Shown here: in pieces, positions 13,334 to 26,427 of the stretch
Numbering within the stretch: the first letter of the stretch is position 1
How the letters are laid out: the number at the start of each line of letters is the position of its first letter
Origin: Durusdinium trenchii
Taxonomy: Eukaryota > Sar > Dinophyceae > Suessiales > Symbiodiniaceae
Reading direction: 5' to 3'
DNA: 64,000 nt
Assembly: GCA_963970005.1 (NCBI GenBank)
Contig: CAXAMN010001447.1
Coordinates: 408,079 to 472,078 of the forward strand
Translations under genes and position numbers: made by a program
Notes under the pieces: generated by a model
The model's database searches: none
What the model was told of the DNA's origin: nothing
The model's input: the letters and a program-made list of their open reading frames with translations, nothing else

Positions 13334-14750
13334 ATCAAATCCTTTTGTAGTTTAGGGGGGGTTTTGGGAATGGATTTGTGGGGTTCATGGTGAGAGGTCC
13401 TAACTCCAAGTCGGAGTCCTCCAAGGTCTGTGTGGGGATTTGGGGGCTCTGGGGGTTTGGGTGAGAGTTTTCTTCCCTCTTGGGCACCACAAAGCCCTTG
13501 AGTCGCCCACGGCTCTCATGTTCTGGCCCCGTCGCTCTCTCCACATGCTTCGAAGGGGCCGCCCCAGGGAGCCCCATCTGACAGGAAGTAGAAGCCCGTC
13601 ACCACATCCTGCTTCAAACGCCCAGCGAAACACCCCGGTTTTCCGGGTCTTTTCCTATTGAAATGGTCCTGTCTGGGCTCTTTGGGCCTAGGGATTTCAG
13701 GGTTGCCAAGGTCCGGCCCAAACGGAGGGTCCATGAGCCAGAGGCCTGGGCCGATAGAGACTCTCACCAAAGACCAATCTGCCAATCTCAAAGGTTCAAG
13801 GTCCCTCAACACCTGGGGATTGGTTCGATCCAAACCTTTTCAGGTGAGTTTTTTAAATATAATGTTTTTGATCCCTCCATGATGAGTGCTGATAAGGGTG
13901 ACTTAGTGAGTTGGGCATGAGTCAAACGTACTGAGTTTCCTCTACCACTTGGGCTTTGAGAGGTTACAAACGTGTCAATATGCCGATGGATGTCACACCA
14001 CACGTCCGCGTCCGCACGCGCTGAACATCTCCACATCGGCAGGTCAGACCTGATTCCATTCGATCCTTTTCGCCTGGTACAGGTCCCCAACGTTGGCGTT
14101 CACAATCCCATGAGCTGTGCTGGAAACCTTGATAGATTGAAAGGTCGTATGGGAAGTCTTACGCTGAGACCAAGGGAGGTTTACGGCGCTGCTCCCATGG
14201 TATCTTCAGAAACCATCCTTTGCGGGGTAAAGGTTCCATAGTATTACCTTCGGAGAGTCAGTGAAAAGCATCAAACTCAGCAGAGTGGACAAAGAACCCC
14301 ACGTGCACACAGCCAGTTACCGGGTTACCCACATGAAGAACCTAAGCGAAGGTCACCTCAGCAAAACCAGCGAAGAACCTCGTGGAGCGACTCGATGGCT
14401 TGGGGGAAACGGGCCCTGGTGCACCTTCATTGCTTCATTGGTTCGATACTTCCCTAATCCGAGTGTATGAACCGAGTGTATGGCCCTAGTGTATGAAAGA
14501 GTCAAACACCTAGTCTCCTTCATTGGTTTTCCATGAAAGAGTTAGATTCAGACTTCCTTTCAGAGGAAAAAACGGGCGAGACTCAGTGAGACTCAGTGAG
14601 ATACCTTGGATGGTTTTTTGGGGGATCCATTTCGATTGGTCGAACGGAGGTGAGTGAGTGTTCATGAAAGTACTTCCAGAGAAGGGTCGATGCCTGCTGG
14701 GGGCCAGCCAGGCCTCGGACATCCGTTTCGTACGGAGGTACCTGGACCCT

Positions 14751-14873
14751 ATCCCAGACACGACACGTCTGGGACTGCCATATATGCGATATATGCCGCC
14801 CCATTGACCCCCAAAACAACCACCTCAATGTATAGGCAGTCCTATGGCAGTCCCAAACGGGTCGTGTCTGGGT
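14751..14873. repeat. Foldback element, family 2 (complete copy)
   Basis: Arms ATCCCAGACACGACACGTCT and its inverted partner ending GTCGTGTCTGGGTAT. Core GCCGCCCCATTGACCCCCAA in the same orientation as the 10.3 kb copy. Confidence 0.87.
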
Positions 14874-16682
14874 ATGGGTACGCATGTAGACAACATCCGG
14901 TCCTGATGGTTGATCGGTCTTCAGATGCTCGGGTTCGGCACTCGTCCGCGGACGTTCGTCCGACGTCGTCGCCACCTCGTGGCCCTCGCCGAAGACGTTT
15001 TGATCATGGAGGATCTTGAGCACCAGTGAGAGAACGGAAATGGGGAAGACGATCAAGAAACCTCGGAGTCTTTTTCTTGTTCGATTTTTTCCCCTCTGAT
15101 TTTGGTTGGATTGAGGTTTTCGTTGTTTAACCTCTTTCTTATGGAACATGGTTTAAATGGTGTCGCCTTCTATGGTAATTGGTGTCTTCAAGCATTCAAA
15201 CATCTTCACTTCATTTCACTTCTAGATCTCTTACAAAGTAATATCATATTATCCATAATTAGAATATTGACCGTGCTTGCAAATGAACCGCCAAAACCGT
15301 GTACCCTTGCAGTCGACCTGCTCGAAAAAACACCAGGAATCACGAGATCTTCCCAAAGGAACGGTTCTTGCGATCGTTGATTCTTCCATGAAAAGAGCAA
15401 AAACAAACAATAAATTTATTATTCATTTCGTTTTTTCCTTTTTTCCGTCACCCCTGACTCTGCTTGTTTTGTGAACAGGCATCACCTCAGAAAACAAATC
15501 AGTCGATTCAGTTCCTACAAAGTCAACTTATATGGGTCCGGAATTTCCAGGGGCAACTGAGGAGATCCATGAGCGCACCTTACAATTAGTTCATGCTATC
15601 AAAACGGAATTAGACAAATCAACTCCCACTTTCCCTTGTAATTGGAGAAAATTCAACTAAACATAAAATGAAATAAAAACGATGAAATTGAAATCAGTAT
15701 GGAATCCTCCATGCCCGTCTTGCGGCTGTCATTAAATTGTGTGATCCAAAGTGCTGCTTCGACTCCCACAGCCTTCATGTATGTTTTCATCAGGATATTT
15801 TTGTGAACTATTCTTTTTCTTGCCAGACGAGCCTGTATACCTGGAGTTCTTCAAAAGTGCTAGAAATGGAAAGAAAAAAAATATTTTTTTAAATGGATGA
15901 TATTGCATGTGGACTGGGCACCAAGAACGTGTGCGCTGTGAAGCCAATCCAGACTTCGCACACCCATCGCCAGAAGACGACGTCAAGTCCGAGTGCCCCG
16001 GCAGTGTGGAAACACGCTTCCAGTGAGTTGAAAGGCTAAAAACCAGCTGGGTTGCCTGAGCATCACACGAGACACAAAAAGGTGGCTTAGCAGGGGGTGG
16101 ACCTGTAGGTGGCGGACCTGTGGCGGACGTGCAGGTGTTGTCCCACCACAGTGAGTCTCTGCACCAACTCGTCGAAAGTCGACGGAAAAATGGGCGCCAA
16201 AGACAGCACCGATCTTGTCATTGGGCTTCGCTCATCAGCGGACTGGGATGAGAGGTGTCAACATGTGAGGTGTCAGCATGTGTCTCATGGTGCGCAAAAA
16301 ATACTCGTACACGGGCGAGCTTCAAGGCATGAGTCCTTGTCAGTTACCAGCTGACAGTTGGCCCCTTCCCTGGCGCAAAAAGGGTGGGCCAGGTGTGTGT
16401 CAGGCAAAGCGGAGATACATAGATTCATCCACGCGGCTGTGAGGCCTAAGTAAGGCACACAACTTTTCGCTTGGGCTAACCTGGTCACTGAAAGACTCCA
16501 TGGAGGTCACTTGGAAGGTTCCTCTTCCCATGTCCTCTTCGGAGCGGCCAAATGCTCCCGTCCGGCACGTTGTGCCGTCGCATCGTTCGCGGATTCGCGG
16601 GGCACGTGCTCGTGAAGGGGCTCTTACTTGTGTCGTCGTACTTGTTTCAGTTCGTGTCCCTCGTAGGTCTAAGACCATGCTT

Positions 16683-16780
16683 AAAATGGTTGATTTGGTT
16701 TGTAAAATTCTTAGTAAAACAACGATTCTTCGGTACAAACATGTACAAGCCATTAAATCAATGGTGGTTGGAATCCCAGG
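16683..16780. repeat. Dispersed repeat shared with 9262-9335
   Basis: TTAAATCAATGGTGGTTGGA and ATCCCAG, preceded by TTCTTAGTAAAACAACGATT. Diverged copy of the 9.3 kb segment. Confidence 0.55.
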
Positions 16781-17013
16781 GTTTGTTTGGTCCGTTTTGG
16801 AGATAGGATAGCATGTTGCAATATCTTCTCGTTGCAGATCTGCTTCCATACAGCGTGATTTCTGCTCACTACTGGCCAGCCCCTCTGGTGCGGTCCAACG
16901 ATTTCCCACACAGTACATGGCAGGCCACTTATAGGTGCCTTTTTAGGCGCCAAGGTGACCTCTGGACCACCAAGCACCCACAAAATGTTTGTCTTGAACC
17001 TCTCCCCTGGAGA

Positions 17014-17043
17014 TCCAGTCGTACCTTGTTCGGTACGACTGGA
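17014..17043. repeat. Compact hairpin sharing the family 4 arm
   Basis: TCCAGTCGTACC, a 6-base loop (TTGTTC), then GGTACGACTGGA: 12 perfect pairs. The arm sequence is the same as in the 3.76 kb foldback. Confidence 0.85.
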
Positions 17044-17140
17044 CCTGCAAACCATCCCCATGTCTGCCATCCCTGAGAAGCAACAAAAACGGATCCCTTG
17101 GGATGCAAAAGCGGCCGTCCGCTCCGGAAACGAGAGGGCG

Positions 17141-17176
17141 CCTTCCTTCCTTCCTTCCTTCCTTCCTGCCTGCCTG
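17141..17176. repeat. (CCTT)n / (CCTG)n microsatellite
   Basis: Six CCTT units passing into CCTGCCTGCCTG. Confidence 0.9.
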
Positions 17177-19474
17177 TTGTTGCATATATTTCGACTGCGA
17201 ATCTACCCTAGGGTACAATCTCCACAACCACTGGCAACATGACTCGATGTTCCAACAAATCAACCTGTCACCGTTACCTATATATACCCTATACTAGCAA
17301 CATGAAAAGGTTAATCCAACAACTGAATGAACCAGCACCTGGGCCTGCGGGTGCCTGGGGGGATCGTGGAACTTGCATTCTAAACCACGTCCATGGGTCG
17401 TCACTTGGTTTTTGTATGTTTTGGTGAATCATACAGGCGATTTCAACGGGGTCGCCGACTCCAGTAGATGAGGCAGGTCTTCTCCCCAAGTGTTTGGTCA
17501 ATTTTGCAACTCACATCTTAACTGATCGGCGCGCCAGCTGGCTGTATGTGAAGCTATAGTTTCGAGCAGCTCAGAAGTGAGTTCAGCTGTTCACCAAAGC
17601 GACTGGTTGGACTCTGCGGCAGATTTGGGTACCAATTACGCCAATTAAAGGGCTCCAAAGCTCGAATAAGTTCACTCCGGGTAAATACATTGCAACAAAT
17701 CATTCTCGTTTCAATCAAGGTGTGGGAGTCAAAGACTATGAAAAGAACTGTCTTTAGGGGGCCTGAGTCAGGGAGCTTCCTTTACTTCAGTCGGTCAACA
17801 TATCGTCGAACTGGACTTCTAGGGCAGCATCTGGGATCGCCAGTTTGATGGGTGAAAACATTATATTATATGATATCAACCGAGTGAAACAGATCATCTT
17901 TCGATCATCTTCGGTCGACATCAAACTGCCTGGATCTGTCCTGGATCAGACAGTCCGCTTCCTTCAATCCATGTAGAGCACCTGTATATCTTACAAATAG
18001 CGTCCAATCACCATTGATTCTAATGGTAAACTCTATATCGAACCAACATTGTTTTCTCAGGATTTTACACGACAAAAGCAGGTCATTCCCCATGATGTAT
18101 GTGGCCTAACAGAAGGCTAGCAAAGAGGATCCCAGTTACAACCATATAAGGAACCATGACTTCGTTCGGTCTGTGGCTTTTGTCTGTGGAACCACTACTT
18201 AACAGCGTAACTGGATCCCCTAAGTACGCTATACGTTCTTCAAAAGGGTCTTCTGCCACCTCAGCCCTTGAGCCCAGGCTTCACTCGTCCATCTGAGATT
18301 CACATTGCACAGGGGTCGACACGCTCCCCGACAATCCATATGTAACATACCATTATTGGCCCTTAAGACCTCTTCATGATTCAAACCATTAAACACCATC
18401 CAATGATAGAGCTACGTCGCGCTACGATCGCGCCACATACTTGGTCCACACCATGCTCTGACCATTAGACAGCATCCGGGCAAGTGTGCAAGGCCTTCTC
18501 GTCTTCCCAAACTTCCCATCATGTACAAACGACTCGTCTTCCTCGATTCTGGGTACATCTGACTGGACTCCATTCCCTGAATCCATCCCCACGACCCATC
18601 ACATTGGAATCCGGCAAAGGTTCCCTTTCTTGGCGCCATAGTCGATCATGGCGGGCGCTTGACGGCACCGTGTTGACGCGGCGGGACCCGATTTCGGTCC
18701 TATGGACCTTGCAGGATAGAAACCTCAGTCACTTCTATTTTGGGATGGCCCAAATACTTTCGATTTCTCGAAATGGATCTTTTTCCGCATCAAAACAGTC
18801 ATCAAACAGATCTCTAGGATTCTGTATGCAGGAGTATTGAAATCCTCGCCATTTTCAAGGACTGAGGGCCGAAGGAAACGACGACGGACTCTCATCTGTT
18901 CCGGGCATGGAAAATTGGGAAGATCTCACAACTTTGTCCTATCGTTCAAAGTTCTGGGACTTGACCGTCTCCAACGAGTGTCAGTGATTGACCGTCGCAT
19001 AGCAGAATCAGCTTGAGAAAAGTTGGCTGCGAATTGCCCGGCTCACGGCACCCGCTGGTCAAAGCTCAGAACTCAGCATGTGAGATATGGACATATATAT
19101 TATGTGTCACAGTCGTTACAGTAATTGCAGAACCTTTTCACGACGTCCAATGCATTTGTTGATCAGGATGGTTCAATCGTTCAAACGTGCAACTGTAATT
19201 TATAACTTATATATATACAGTCTATATTAAGTAATTTTAAAGTTTCTTGTGACTTTTCCCTGTGCTGATGAGTAGCAAATCCTTCCAAATCAGTTGGTGT
19301 AGGAGAAATGAAACGAATGATATCAACCTCTGAAACGAACCAGCGCTTGGGAGACATGAATGAATCTGAAAGAAGCAGAAGGAGATGCCCGAACCAATAT
19401 GGCAAAGCTTGGTTTCCGATCCGGACCCGCCCGCCGAGCGATTGGAGGTCGACATAGATTGTGTTGCTCCAATT

Positions 19475-19504
19475 GATCAGTTAAGGGACGATCAGTTAAG
19501 GGAC
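19475..19504. repeat. Two exact 15-base tandem units
   Basis: GATCAGTTAAGGGAC twice in a row. Confidence 0.85.
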
Positions 19505-20304
19505 CCACATAGCAGATTTGGGTGGAGTGTGTGGTGTGTGGGGTGAAGCACCAAAGTAGCTCTAAATCGCTCCATGGAACGTTCTGAATTCACCTCACCA
19601 AAGTCGACCAAGCTCCATGGAGCTTCGTGGAATCTTCCCTTAATTGCGGCTGGACCACCCAAGCTCCGGTTTGTTCCCTATAACCTCACCTACAATTGGA
19701 CCATATACCGAAACGAGTCATGGAGAACGTCCGTGAACGGTTCGGATCTGGGATCGGAACGTGCGTCAGAATGGATCGTGGGAACAGTCTCCACTGAAGC
19801 TTCCGAGATCCTGCTTCGCCCCCGTGACATCGTCAGGTTCTCTTTGTTTGGAGGCCAATGATGTCAGGCGATTCTCTGGGCTGGGCTGGAGGCGAAGAAG
19901 GCGAAGAATTCTTAAGGAAGCCAATCTTAGCCTGATCGGGGCCACAATAAGTTCCACAACGAATCATGACAATCAGTTCCAGAGTCAGGGAAGTTCATGT
20001 TGTGTTTGAAGCGAGAACCCGGAACCCGCCCATATCTGCTTTCTCAATATATAATGACTCTCCATCCCCAAACCTCCCAGACCCCACCGGGGAGGTCTAA
20101 AGCTCCTCCCTGCTAGGTTGAAGGATCCAGACGATCCCAAAGGTAGCCCAGCAAGGTCCCTATGGAGGTCACTTAGGAAAGCAAGGTCCTATGGAGGTCC
20201 TTGGAGGTCCTATCTCTTGGTTTCTTTCAGCTGCAGGTCACCCGCCCCGACGGCACCAACGGTCGCTCGGTTGAGGCGGCCGAGGTGGGTTCGGTCAGTT
20301 ATGA

Positions 20305-20442
20305 GGACTAATACCCAAACACGACCCGTTTGGGACTGCCAGATATGCCGAGAAACGGCCAGGGGTGGTTGGTTGAAAGGGGGTCTGTCTGGGGCGGCAG
20401 TCCGAACTGGCAGTCCCATGTGTCGTGTCTGGGTATTAGTCC
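20305..20442. repeat. Foldback element, family 2 (complete, longest arms)
   Basis: Arms of about 36 bases: GGACTAATACCCAAACACGA at 20305 and the reverse complement ending GGGTATTAGTCC at 20442. The core GGCCAGGGGTGGTTGGTTGA is in the opposite orientation to the 10.3 and 14.8 kb copies. Confidence 0.88.
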
Positions 20443-22224
20443 TTGGTCACCGGTTTTTTTGAGACGTGGCAACGGAGATTGCAGCAACAGGGTCCAACTA
20501 CTGTATCCTCTACAGCAAAAACCATCGTCCCACAGCTCCATCTGCCCATGGCTGCGCCTTCGCTGGAACGATGGTGGCCTCTGGCCAGGGCTCGTCACCT
20601 GGAAGGTCCAGAGCGGGAAGACAGGCTGACCTGGTTGCAGGTTTCATAGGACATACATTCCCAGAATTTGCTGGCTAAGCCTATGAAGTAGATCTCCATC
20701 CCCCCAAAACTGGCGCCAGACCTGTTGATCTCTACGCTCTCCCTCTACGCTCTCAACAGCCCTTCCCCTCCCTCTCACCGCGATCGAACCCACACGACTG
20801 CGGGTTACACCGTGGACGCAACGTCACCCTCTGAGACCCGATGGTTCTCTGAGACCAGATTGCCAAGGTATGCCTGGTTGGTTCTCTGTAGTTTGAACAT
20901 CTGAAACAACAGTGAGACCTGTCAAACATGAAAAAAAACACCAAGTGAGACAGTCAGTCAAACGTGGCACTCATCGAATTGGTGGAGTGCCAAGGCCTCT
21001 TCCAAGCCATCACTTGGAATGATAAGGTCTGTCTCACTGTAAGACTGTACAGGCGAGAGACAGGGGAAAAAGAGGTTCCAGCAGCAAGAAACTCATGTAC
21101 GGTGCAGCTAGTTTCGTCGGGCAAAAAACGGAGAGAGCGGACAGTAACAAATGAAGCTTGCTGCCACAAAAGGCCTACATCCGGCCCACTGCCAACACTT
21201 GGCCGCCTCCGATGAACTCGTGGAGGTCTCCACCTCAGTGACGGACGGTGGCGATGTCCGAAGCGCGTTTGGTTGGGGGCTGAGAGGAGGGGAGGAAGCG
21301 CCCACGCAGCGATTCCTTCGGAAGGTTTGGAACACCAGGTTTGGACGCGTCGAAATGCTTGCGAATATCTCCAGGAGGGACCTGGACATTGATGGCATGA
21401 ACCAGATCAGGGTCTGAAGACGTTTGAAGCAACACTTGATGTGGCTTTTGCTTCATGTTTCTGGCAAAGCCTTGTGAGTGTTAGCTCGGAGGCGAAACAC
21501 AGGATCATTGCACCAATTAGAGCTAGTCCACATACTACATGGAACCCCCATGGACCATTCCCATGCTAAATGTCTCAGCATGCTTTGAACTGAACACGAG
21601 CAGGGTGGGACCAGTCCCCACAGCCAAGATGTGTGTTCCTTTGAGGAATGTGAACAAGTGCACTGAAGGAGGATAATGTAAACATCACTGTAGCTGATAG
21701 CCAAAACGTCCATCAAAGAAGCTGATCGAACTCGGAGAACTGCAGGGAAGTCTTTCAACGACTTGTAGACTTGTGTCATGCAAAAAAACCACCCACATCC
21801 GCCCACAGCAACCACTGGAGCTCACCAAAAGCCTTTTGCTCCACATCTTTTGACGTTTAAGAATCCGTCGAAAGACTTGACAATAACCCTTATAACTTAA
21901 TATAAACAAGATCCAAACAAATCCAGCGATGAACTTCTGAAGGTGTGCGAATAGGACTTTCAAAACATATTCTTTTGGCATGATGTGCGCGGCATGTCGC
22001 AATGCTTGCAAGTCTGGACCTGAGTCTGGCCACCTCTTCTTCCCACCAAAGTCCCAAGTCTGACACAGGAAGGATCCCCCACCTGCTGCCTCCGTCGACT
22101 CAGGGATCTCTCCTTCCTCAAGAACGCGAACGCGACGAACCACGCGACCGACACGCGACGTGTGACGTTCGCGTCGTGTCGTGTAGGGATGAGATGGGCC
22201 TTTTTGGAACAGCTTGATTCGCTC

Positions 22225-22287
22225 TTAGGTTGGAGGCCACCGCTGTTAGGTTGGAGGCCATCGCTACTAGGGTGGAGGCCATCGCTA
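22225..22287. repeat. Three tandem 21-base units
   Basis: TTAGGTTGGAGGCCATCGCT-type units of 21 bases in a row with 1-3 differences. Because 21 is a multiple of three, both strands translate as 7-residue repeats (MASNLTA-like and SDGLQPN-like in two minus-strand frames). Confidence 0.85.
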
Positions 22288-23808
22288 TTTGTATACTCTG
22301 GGAGTCCAAGACTATAAAGAAGAATGGTCTGACAAACAGTGAAAAGGAGTGAACACCTTGGGGTTGTTCCAAAAGCTTGGTTTTGGAAGACCTGGCCTGA
22401 AAGACCTGCAAAGGGTGTTGCAACATGTCCACTTGGACTTCTCGGTGATTCTGTGGGATTCTCTCGCTCGAATGTCATGGATTGGTGAGCCTGGTGAGCA
22501 GTGCAAATATGGGAAAAAGCGATCCACGCGTATGATGAGAGAAAAGCCATCCCAGCAAATTGGTCAGACAACAAATTTGTCAGACTGACAAAAATGAACA
22601 GCATTGGCAATTTTGCGGGGCATGTTTCCAAGAAGTAATGTTGATCCATGTTAACAAATAGTTTCCTGTTGGTCCATCATGGTCCTTCCAGCTACACATG
22701 ATCCAGCATCTTTTTCGGTTGTTCCTCCGGGTTATCGAACCCGCAAACAGGGGTGGGTGGGTCAAAAATGGTCTCAACATAAAACACCTGACATCATAGC
22801 CAGTACACAGGAGAAGTCAACGGAATTATCAGCTAATGTTCCATTGTGTTCCATTCAAATGCCACCTACTGTGAAAAGCGGCACAGCTTCCTTTCCTCGT
22901 TTTTTTCTGCATCGTTCGCATTGGTGTTCGTTCCAGAATCTTCCCTAGTTGTCGCAGCTTCAATATGTGAACGTGTTCAAAGAATCTTTGATTCAGCCAC
23001 TAAAGTGATGCCATCTTGCGTATGTTCGCATATATCCCATTTCCAGCAACAGTGGATGATGAATAGTTCAGTTGCAGGCCTTTCTCTAAAGTAGTGATAG
23101 TTGTTCTTACATCTAGTTTACTGTTGCTAGTTGCTATACTAATTTGGGCCACACCCTTCCTGTCATCTATCGTACCTGCCCCCCCAAAGATTCGGCTAAA
23201 CGATCTTCACGCCCCACATGGAGTTGTCCATCTCCAGCACCACCTGTAGGAACCGGCCAATTGAATAGGGGAAGACCGGAAGACCTCTTTGTGTAGTCCA
23301 ACATCCTTAAAAAGCAATGGTTCTTTGGTAAAGACCAATTAAGCGTTGAGGGTTCGAAGGCTTTTTGCAGTCTACACGATATTTCACTAAAACAATATGT
23401 CTTGGACGTTCTTGGGGCTCTTAGACCATCTGGTTCTTGGGCAACCAGCGCATCCAGCACCGAACCTTCCAGCGCCCTCCCCGCGCCCCCCCCATCCCCC
23501 CGCGCTGCTGCGTCTTCCAGCGTCTTCCAGCGGCGTCTGCGCGTTTGGCTCCCCCTTTCGGCCGTCAGGTCCTGCGTTTTGGGGTCGGGACTTCACCTGA
23601 AACCCTGAAGTTGCCTGGCTCTTGTGGCCCACTAGGGATTTCATGGCCCTGAATCCCATCAGGAAGATCTCGAGGCATAATTATGTTGTTTGAGTTTTTT
23701 TGGGATTTGAGACTACACCTGGAACAATCATGGAAGTAAACGTCAGCTCAGTATCAGGGACCACTTTCACTCTTTGTGATTGGTAAGTTCGAGCCATTTG
23801 ATGGAACA

Positions 23809-23835
23809 GGCCATTTGACGTCGCAGCTGTCTCAG
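23809..23835. repeat. Dispersed 27-base repeat, copy 1
   Basis: GGCCATTTGACGTCGCAGCT with GTCTCAG. Copy 2 at 49330-49356 differs at one base. Confidence 0.75.
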
Positions 23836-23875
23836 CCTGGGACAGTACGAGATTGAAGTTAAGGCTGAAGGGATT

Positions 23876-24005
23876 ACACTCCCTGAAATCATGGCTACGT
23901 GGATGGTATGGTCATGGTTCCCAAAGACTCGGATGCATCATGAAATCCGAAGACCAAGCAGGGAATATATGGGTTTTTCCAGTAAACCATGGTGATTCCA
24001 GGGAT
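23876..24005. repeat. Foldback element, family 1 (complete, diverged)
   Basis: Left arm ACACTCCCTGAAATCATGGC with TACGTGGATGG. Right arm CCATGGTGATTCCAGGGATT (23988-24005) is its inverted partner. The centre carries ATGGTATGGTCATGG and a CCGAAGACCAAGCAG string also seen in the 12.1 kb copy. Confidence 0.8.
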
Positions 24006-24400
24006 TTTAGAAGTCCAGGGTTGGTGCAAACTCGAGTTGCAGAGTCGATCTCAGGGCTCAAGAGTGGTCGCAGGTTGGTGCATGCCCGCTCAGTATGCTC
24101 ACTATGTGCTCCAATGAACGAGCCTCTCTGCCGTAAACGGACACATCCTGTGCACCAAATCCAACAATTCATTGGATATGATGATAAAGCGTAAGTTACG
24201 TTCAATCCCTTAGCCTATTTTGGTATACCTAGTGGGTTGATCTTCTCAAGGTCTTCCCCAATGACCTGGCCCTTGGAGATTCTTCTCAGAGCTTCAGTTC
24301 AGCCAACCAGCATTCCACTGACAAAAGAACCAGTAGTCATTAGTAGCATTATACCCGAACGATCCCACCCGGCACGGGGGGGACTCCTACACAAGTAAAT

Positions 24401-24476
24401 TGATTATACCTGGACTGCCGCCCAGCCCGTAATTCAGCCCGGGCGGTTTTGCATCACTAGGCAGTCTAGGTATATC
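24401..24476. repeat. Short foldback related to family 2
   Basis: TGATTATACCTGGACTGCCG pairs with GGCAGTCTAGGTATATCA (about 17 bases, two differences). The inner GGACTGCCGCCC matches the family 2 inner arm. Confidence 0.65.
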
Positions 24477-25532
24477 ATATCGCATCACTTCATCATCTTC
24501 ATCACGGTTCAAATGGTCGGTATCACTTCATCATTTCATCCCTTCATGAAGGGCAAGTTCATTGGCTCCACTTCATGAACGAACCTTCTTCGGAACGCAT
24601 GAGGCACCTCCGAACCGTCGTGCCCGACAGGAACATAACACCACGTCCTCCTGACTCTGGGACACTCATCACTTCAGCGACCTGACCGCAAACAGTGGAC
24701 TTTTGGTGGGGCGAATTGGAGCTGTTCGCGAATGCTCGCCGAGGTCCAAATGGATCGACCGCCCAGCTCGTCTTGGTCGTCTTTGCTCCGAAACCCAGAG
24801 TCAACCGCTCCGAAGACCCATCCGCCCAGTGGGGAGGCCAAGGTTCCGAAGACCCCGAAGGCCCCGAAGGCGCGGCCTTCCGGGTGTCCGAACAATCTCT
24901 TGGGGGCCTTCGAAGTCCGGACCCTCCAAAGCCTAAGAGTCTTGCCTTCGGGCCCTAAGAGTCTGACCGGTGGTGTCTTGAGTCGACACACTGTTGGCGA
25001 GTCGGTGGGTCTGTTGAAGCGAACGAGTTGCCAGAGAACGGGTCTGTTGAACGTCTGGCAGCCATGTGGTCTGGCAGAGTTCTCGTCACATGGGAGTTTT
25101 CGGAAGGTGTAGATGTGTGTAGTGTTGTTGGCGCCAGTTTGATTCCCTTCAATATTCTGTTGAAAATAGAAACACTGGATCCTGACGTTTGCCGGTTTCG
25201 AATGCATGTCTTAAAAATTTAGCCCAAAATGCCAAACCACACATAGAAATGCCGCGCTGCAAAACAAACCAAGAAGTCAAAGGATGTCAAAGGTAGGGGT
25301 GCGCAATTATCCACTCACTTATAGGGACGAAACACCACCCTTTTGGAACCCTGGTAACCATGTACTGGCATACTCGGACTCCATTAGTTTCTGCAGAGAC
25401 AACACCGACCAACCCTCCTCTACGTGATCTCCGCCTAGGCGACGAAACAGCGGCTCGCTGCCATGGCCGCAGCGTGTCCGTGCCAGCGTGCGTCAGAGAC
25501 CGACCTAAAAGCCTCTGACCGATCAGGTGAAA

Positions 25533-25676
25533 GACCGCAGATGTTCTTCTATTGATGGCCACCAGGTGTTCTTCTAACAAACATGGTGTTTTCTGTTAAG
25601 AAACAATGGTGTTCGGGCTACAAGTCTGTTAAGACCGCAGATGTTTGGGCCTTGAAGACCACCAGGTGTTCTTCTA
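25533..25676. repeat. Pair of 44-base direct repeats
   Basis: GACCGCAGATGTTCTTCTAT to CACCAGGTGTTCTTCTA at 25533-25576 recurs at 25633-25676 with a changed middle, 100 bases apart. Confidence 0.75.
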
Positions 25677-26380
25677 TGTGCGTTTTTTTATTTTTTTTCT
25701 GGTCATGCCATTCGTCAACCGTGCCATGATATCCACGATGATCCCATATGATCTGATCTGCCTTTTCTGTGACTCGGTGCAGCTGGAGTTCACTTTTGCG
25801 GGGATGCCCCACAGAGTTTGTAGGTTTGTTTTTGAAGTTGGTCCATCTCAAAAACAAGTTCATTGGTTGAACAAATCGAAGCAATTCCAACGTACCTCTG
25901 TGAGAGATTTGCCTGGCCCGCCCGGCCAAATAAACATACAGAAAGGAAAGGACCGCCCGAACACATTGGAGAAGCGTTTAAAGTGAGGAGGCGCCGCTTG
26001 GCTGTTTAGTTTTTCCGCTTGGCTGTTGTGGGTCTCCCGCGGCCTTTCAGTCGACTCTTGTAGCACCTCCCTCAAACATTCCTACGTGGACCCTGCCACA
26101 CCTTCCTTGTAGGCCAGCGTGGGAATCTGCCACCTCCTTCTAGCCCAGCAAGAGCCGTGAGCTAAAACAAGTTACACCTAGAGATACGTTACGCCTATAG
26201 GTCCTATAGGAAGCTGAGGGACATCACTTCTTGGTGTGCCGGATGTTCACTCGTTCACTCATTTCTCTTTTCGCTCGTTCTCGAGCCCAAGGAAGGCAGG
26301 CCACAGCGAACGAGTGAGGCCAAGGCCAAGCGTGGTGGGCGCATTCACAGGGAAAATAAGTTCCACAAACACACAAAAAC

Positions 26381-26427
26381 GAGAGCGATAGAGAGAGAGA
26401 GAGAGAGAGCGAGAGCGAGAGCGAGAC
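26381..26427. repeat. (GA)n with GAGAGC variants
   Basis: A GA run of about ten units followed by GAGAGC units. Confidence 0.9.

Larger units (their letters stand above)
10411..20304. other. No recognisable gene; foldbacks and microsatellites
   Basis: Contains foldbacks at 12.1, 14.8 and 17.0 kb and short AT-rich stretches (for example 15.1-15.9 kb, 17.8-18.1 kb). No exon with a known domain was seen. Confidence 0.55.

Noticed and set aside
21960-22649. 229-codon minus-strand frame
   Set aside because: Contains the translated 21-base tandem and no domain. Another frame is open over the same region.
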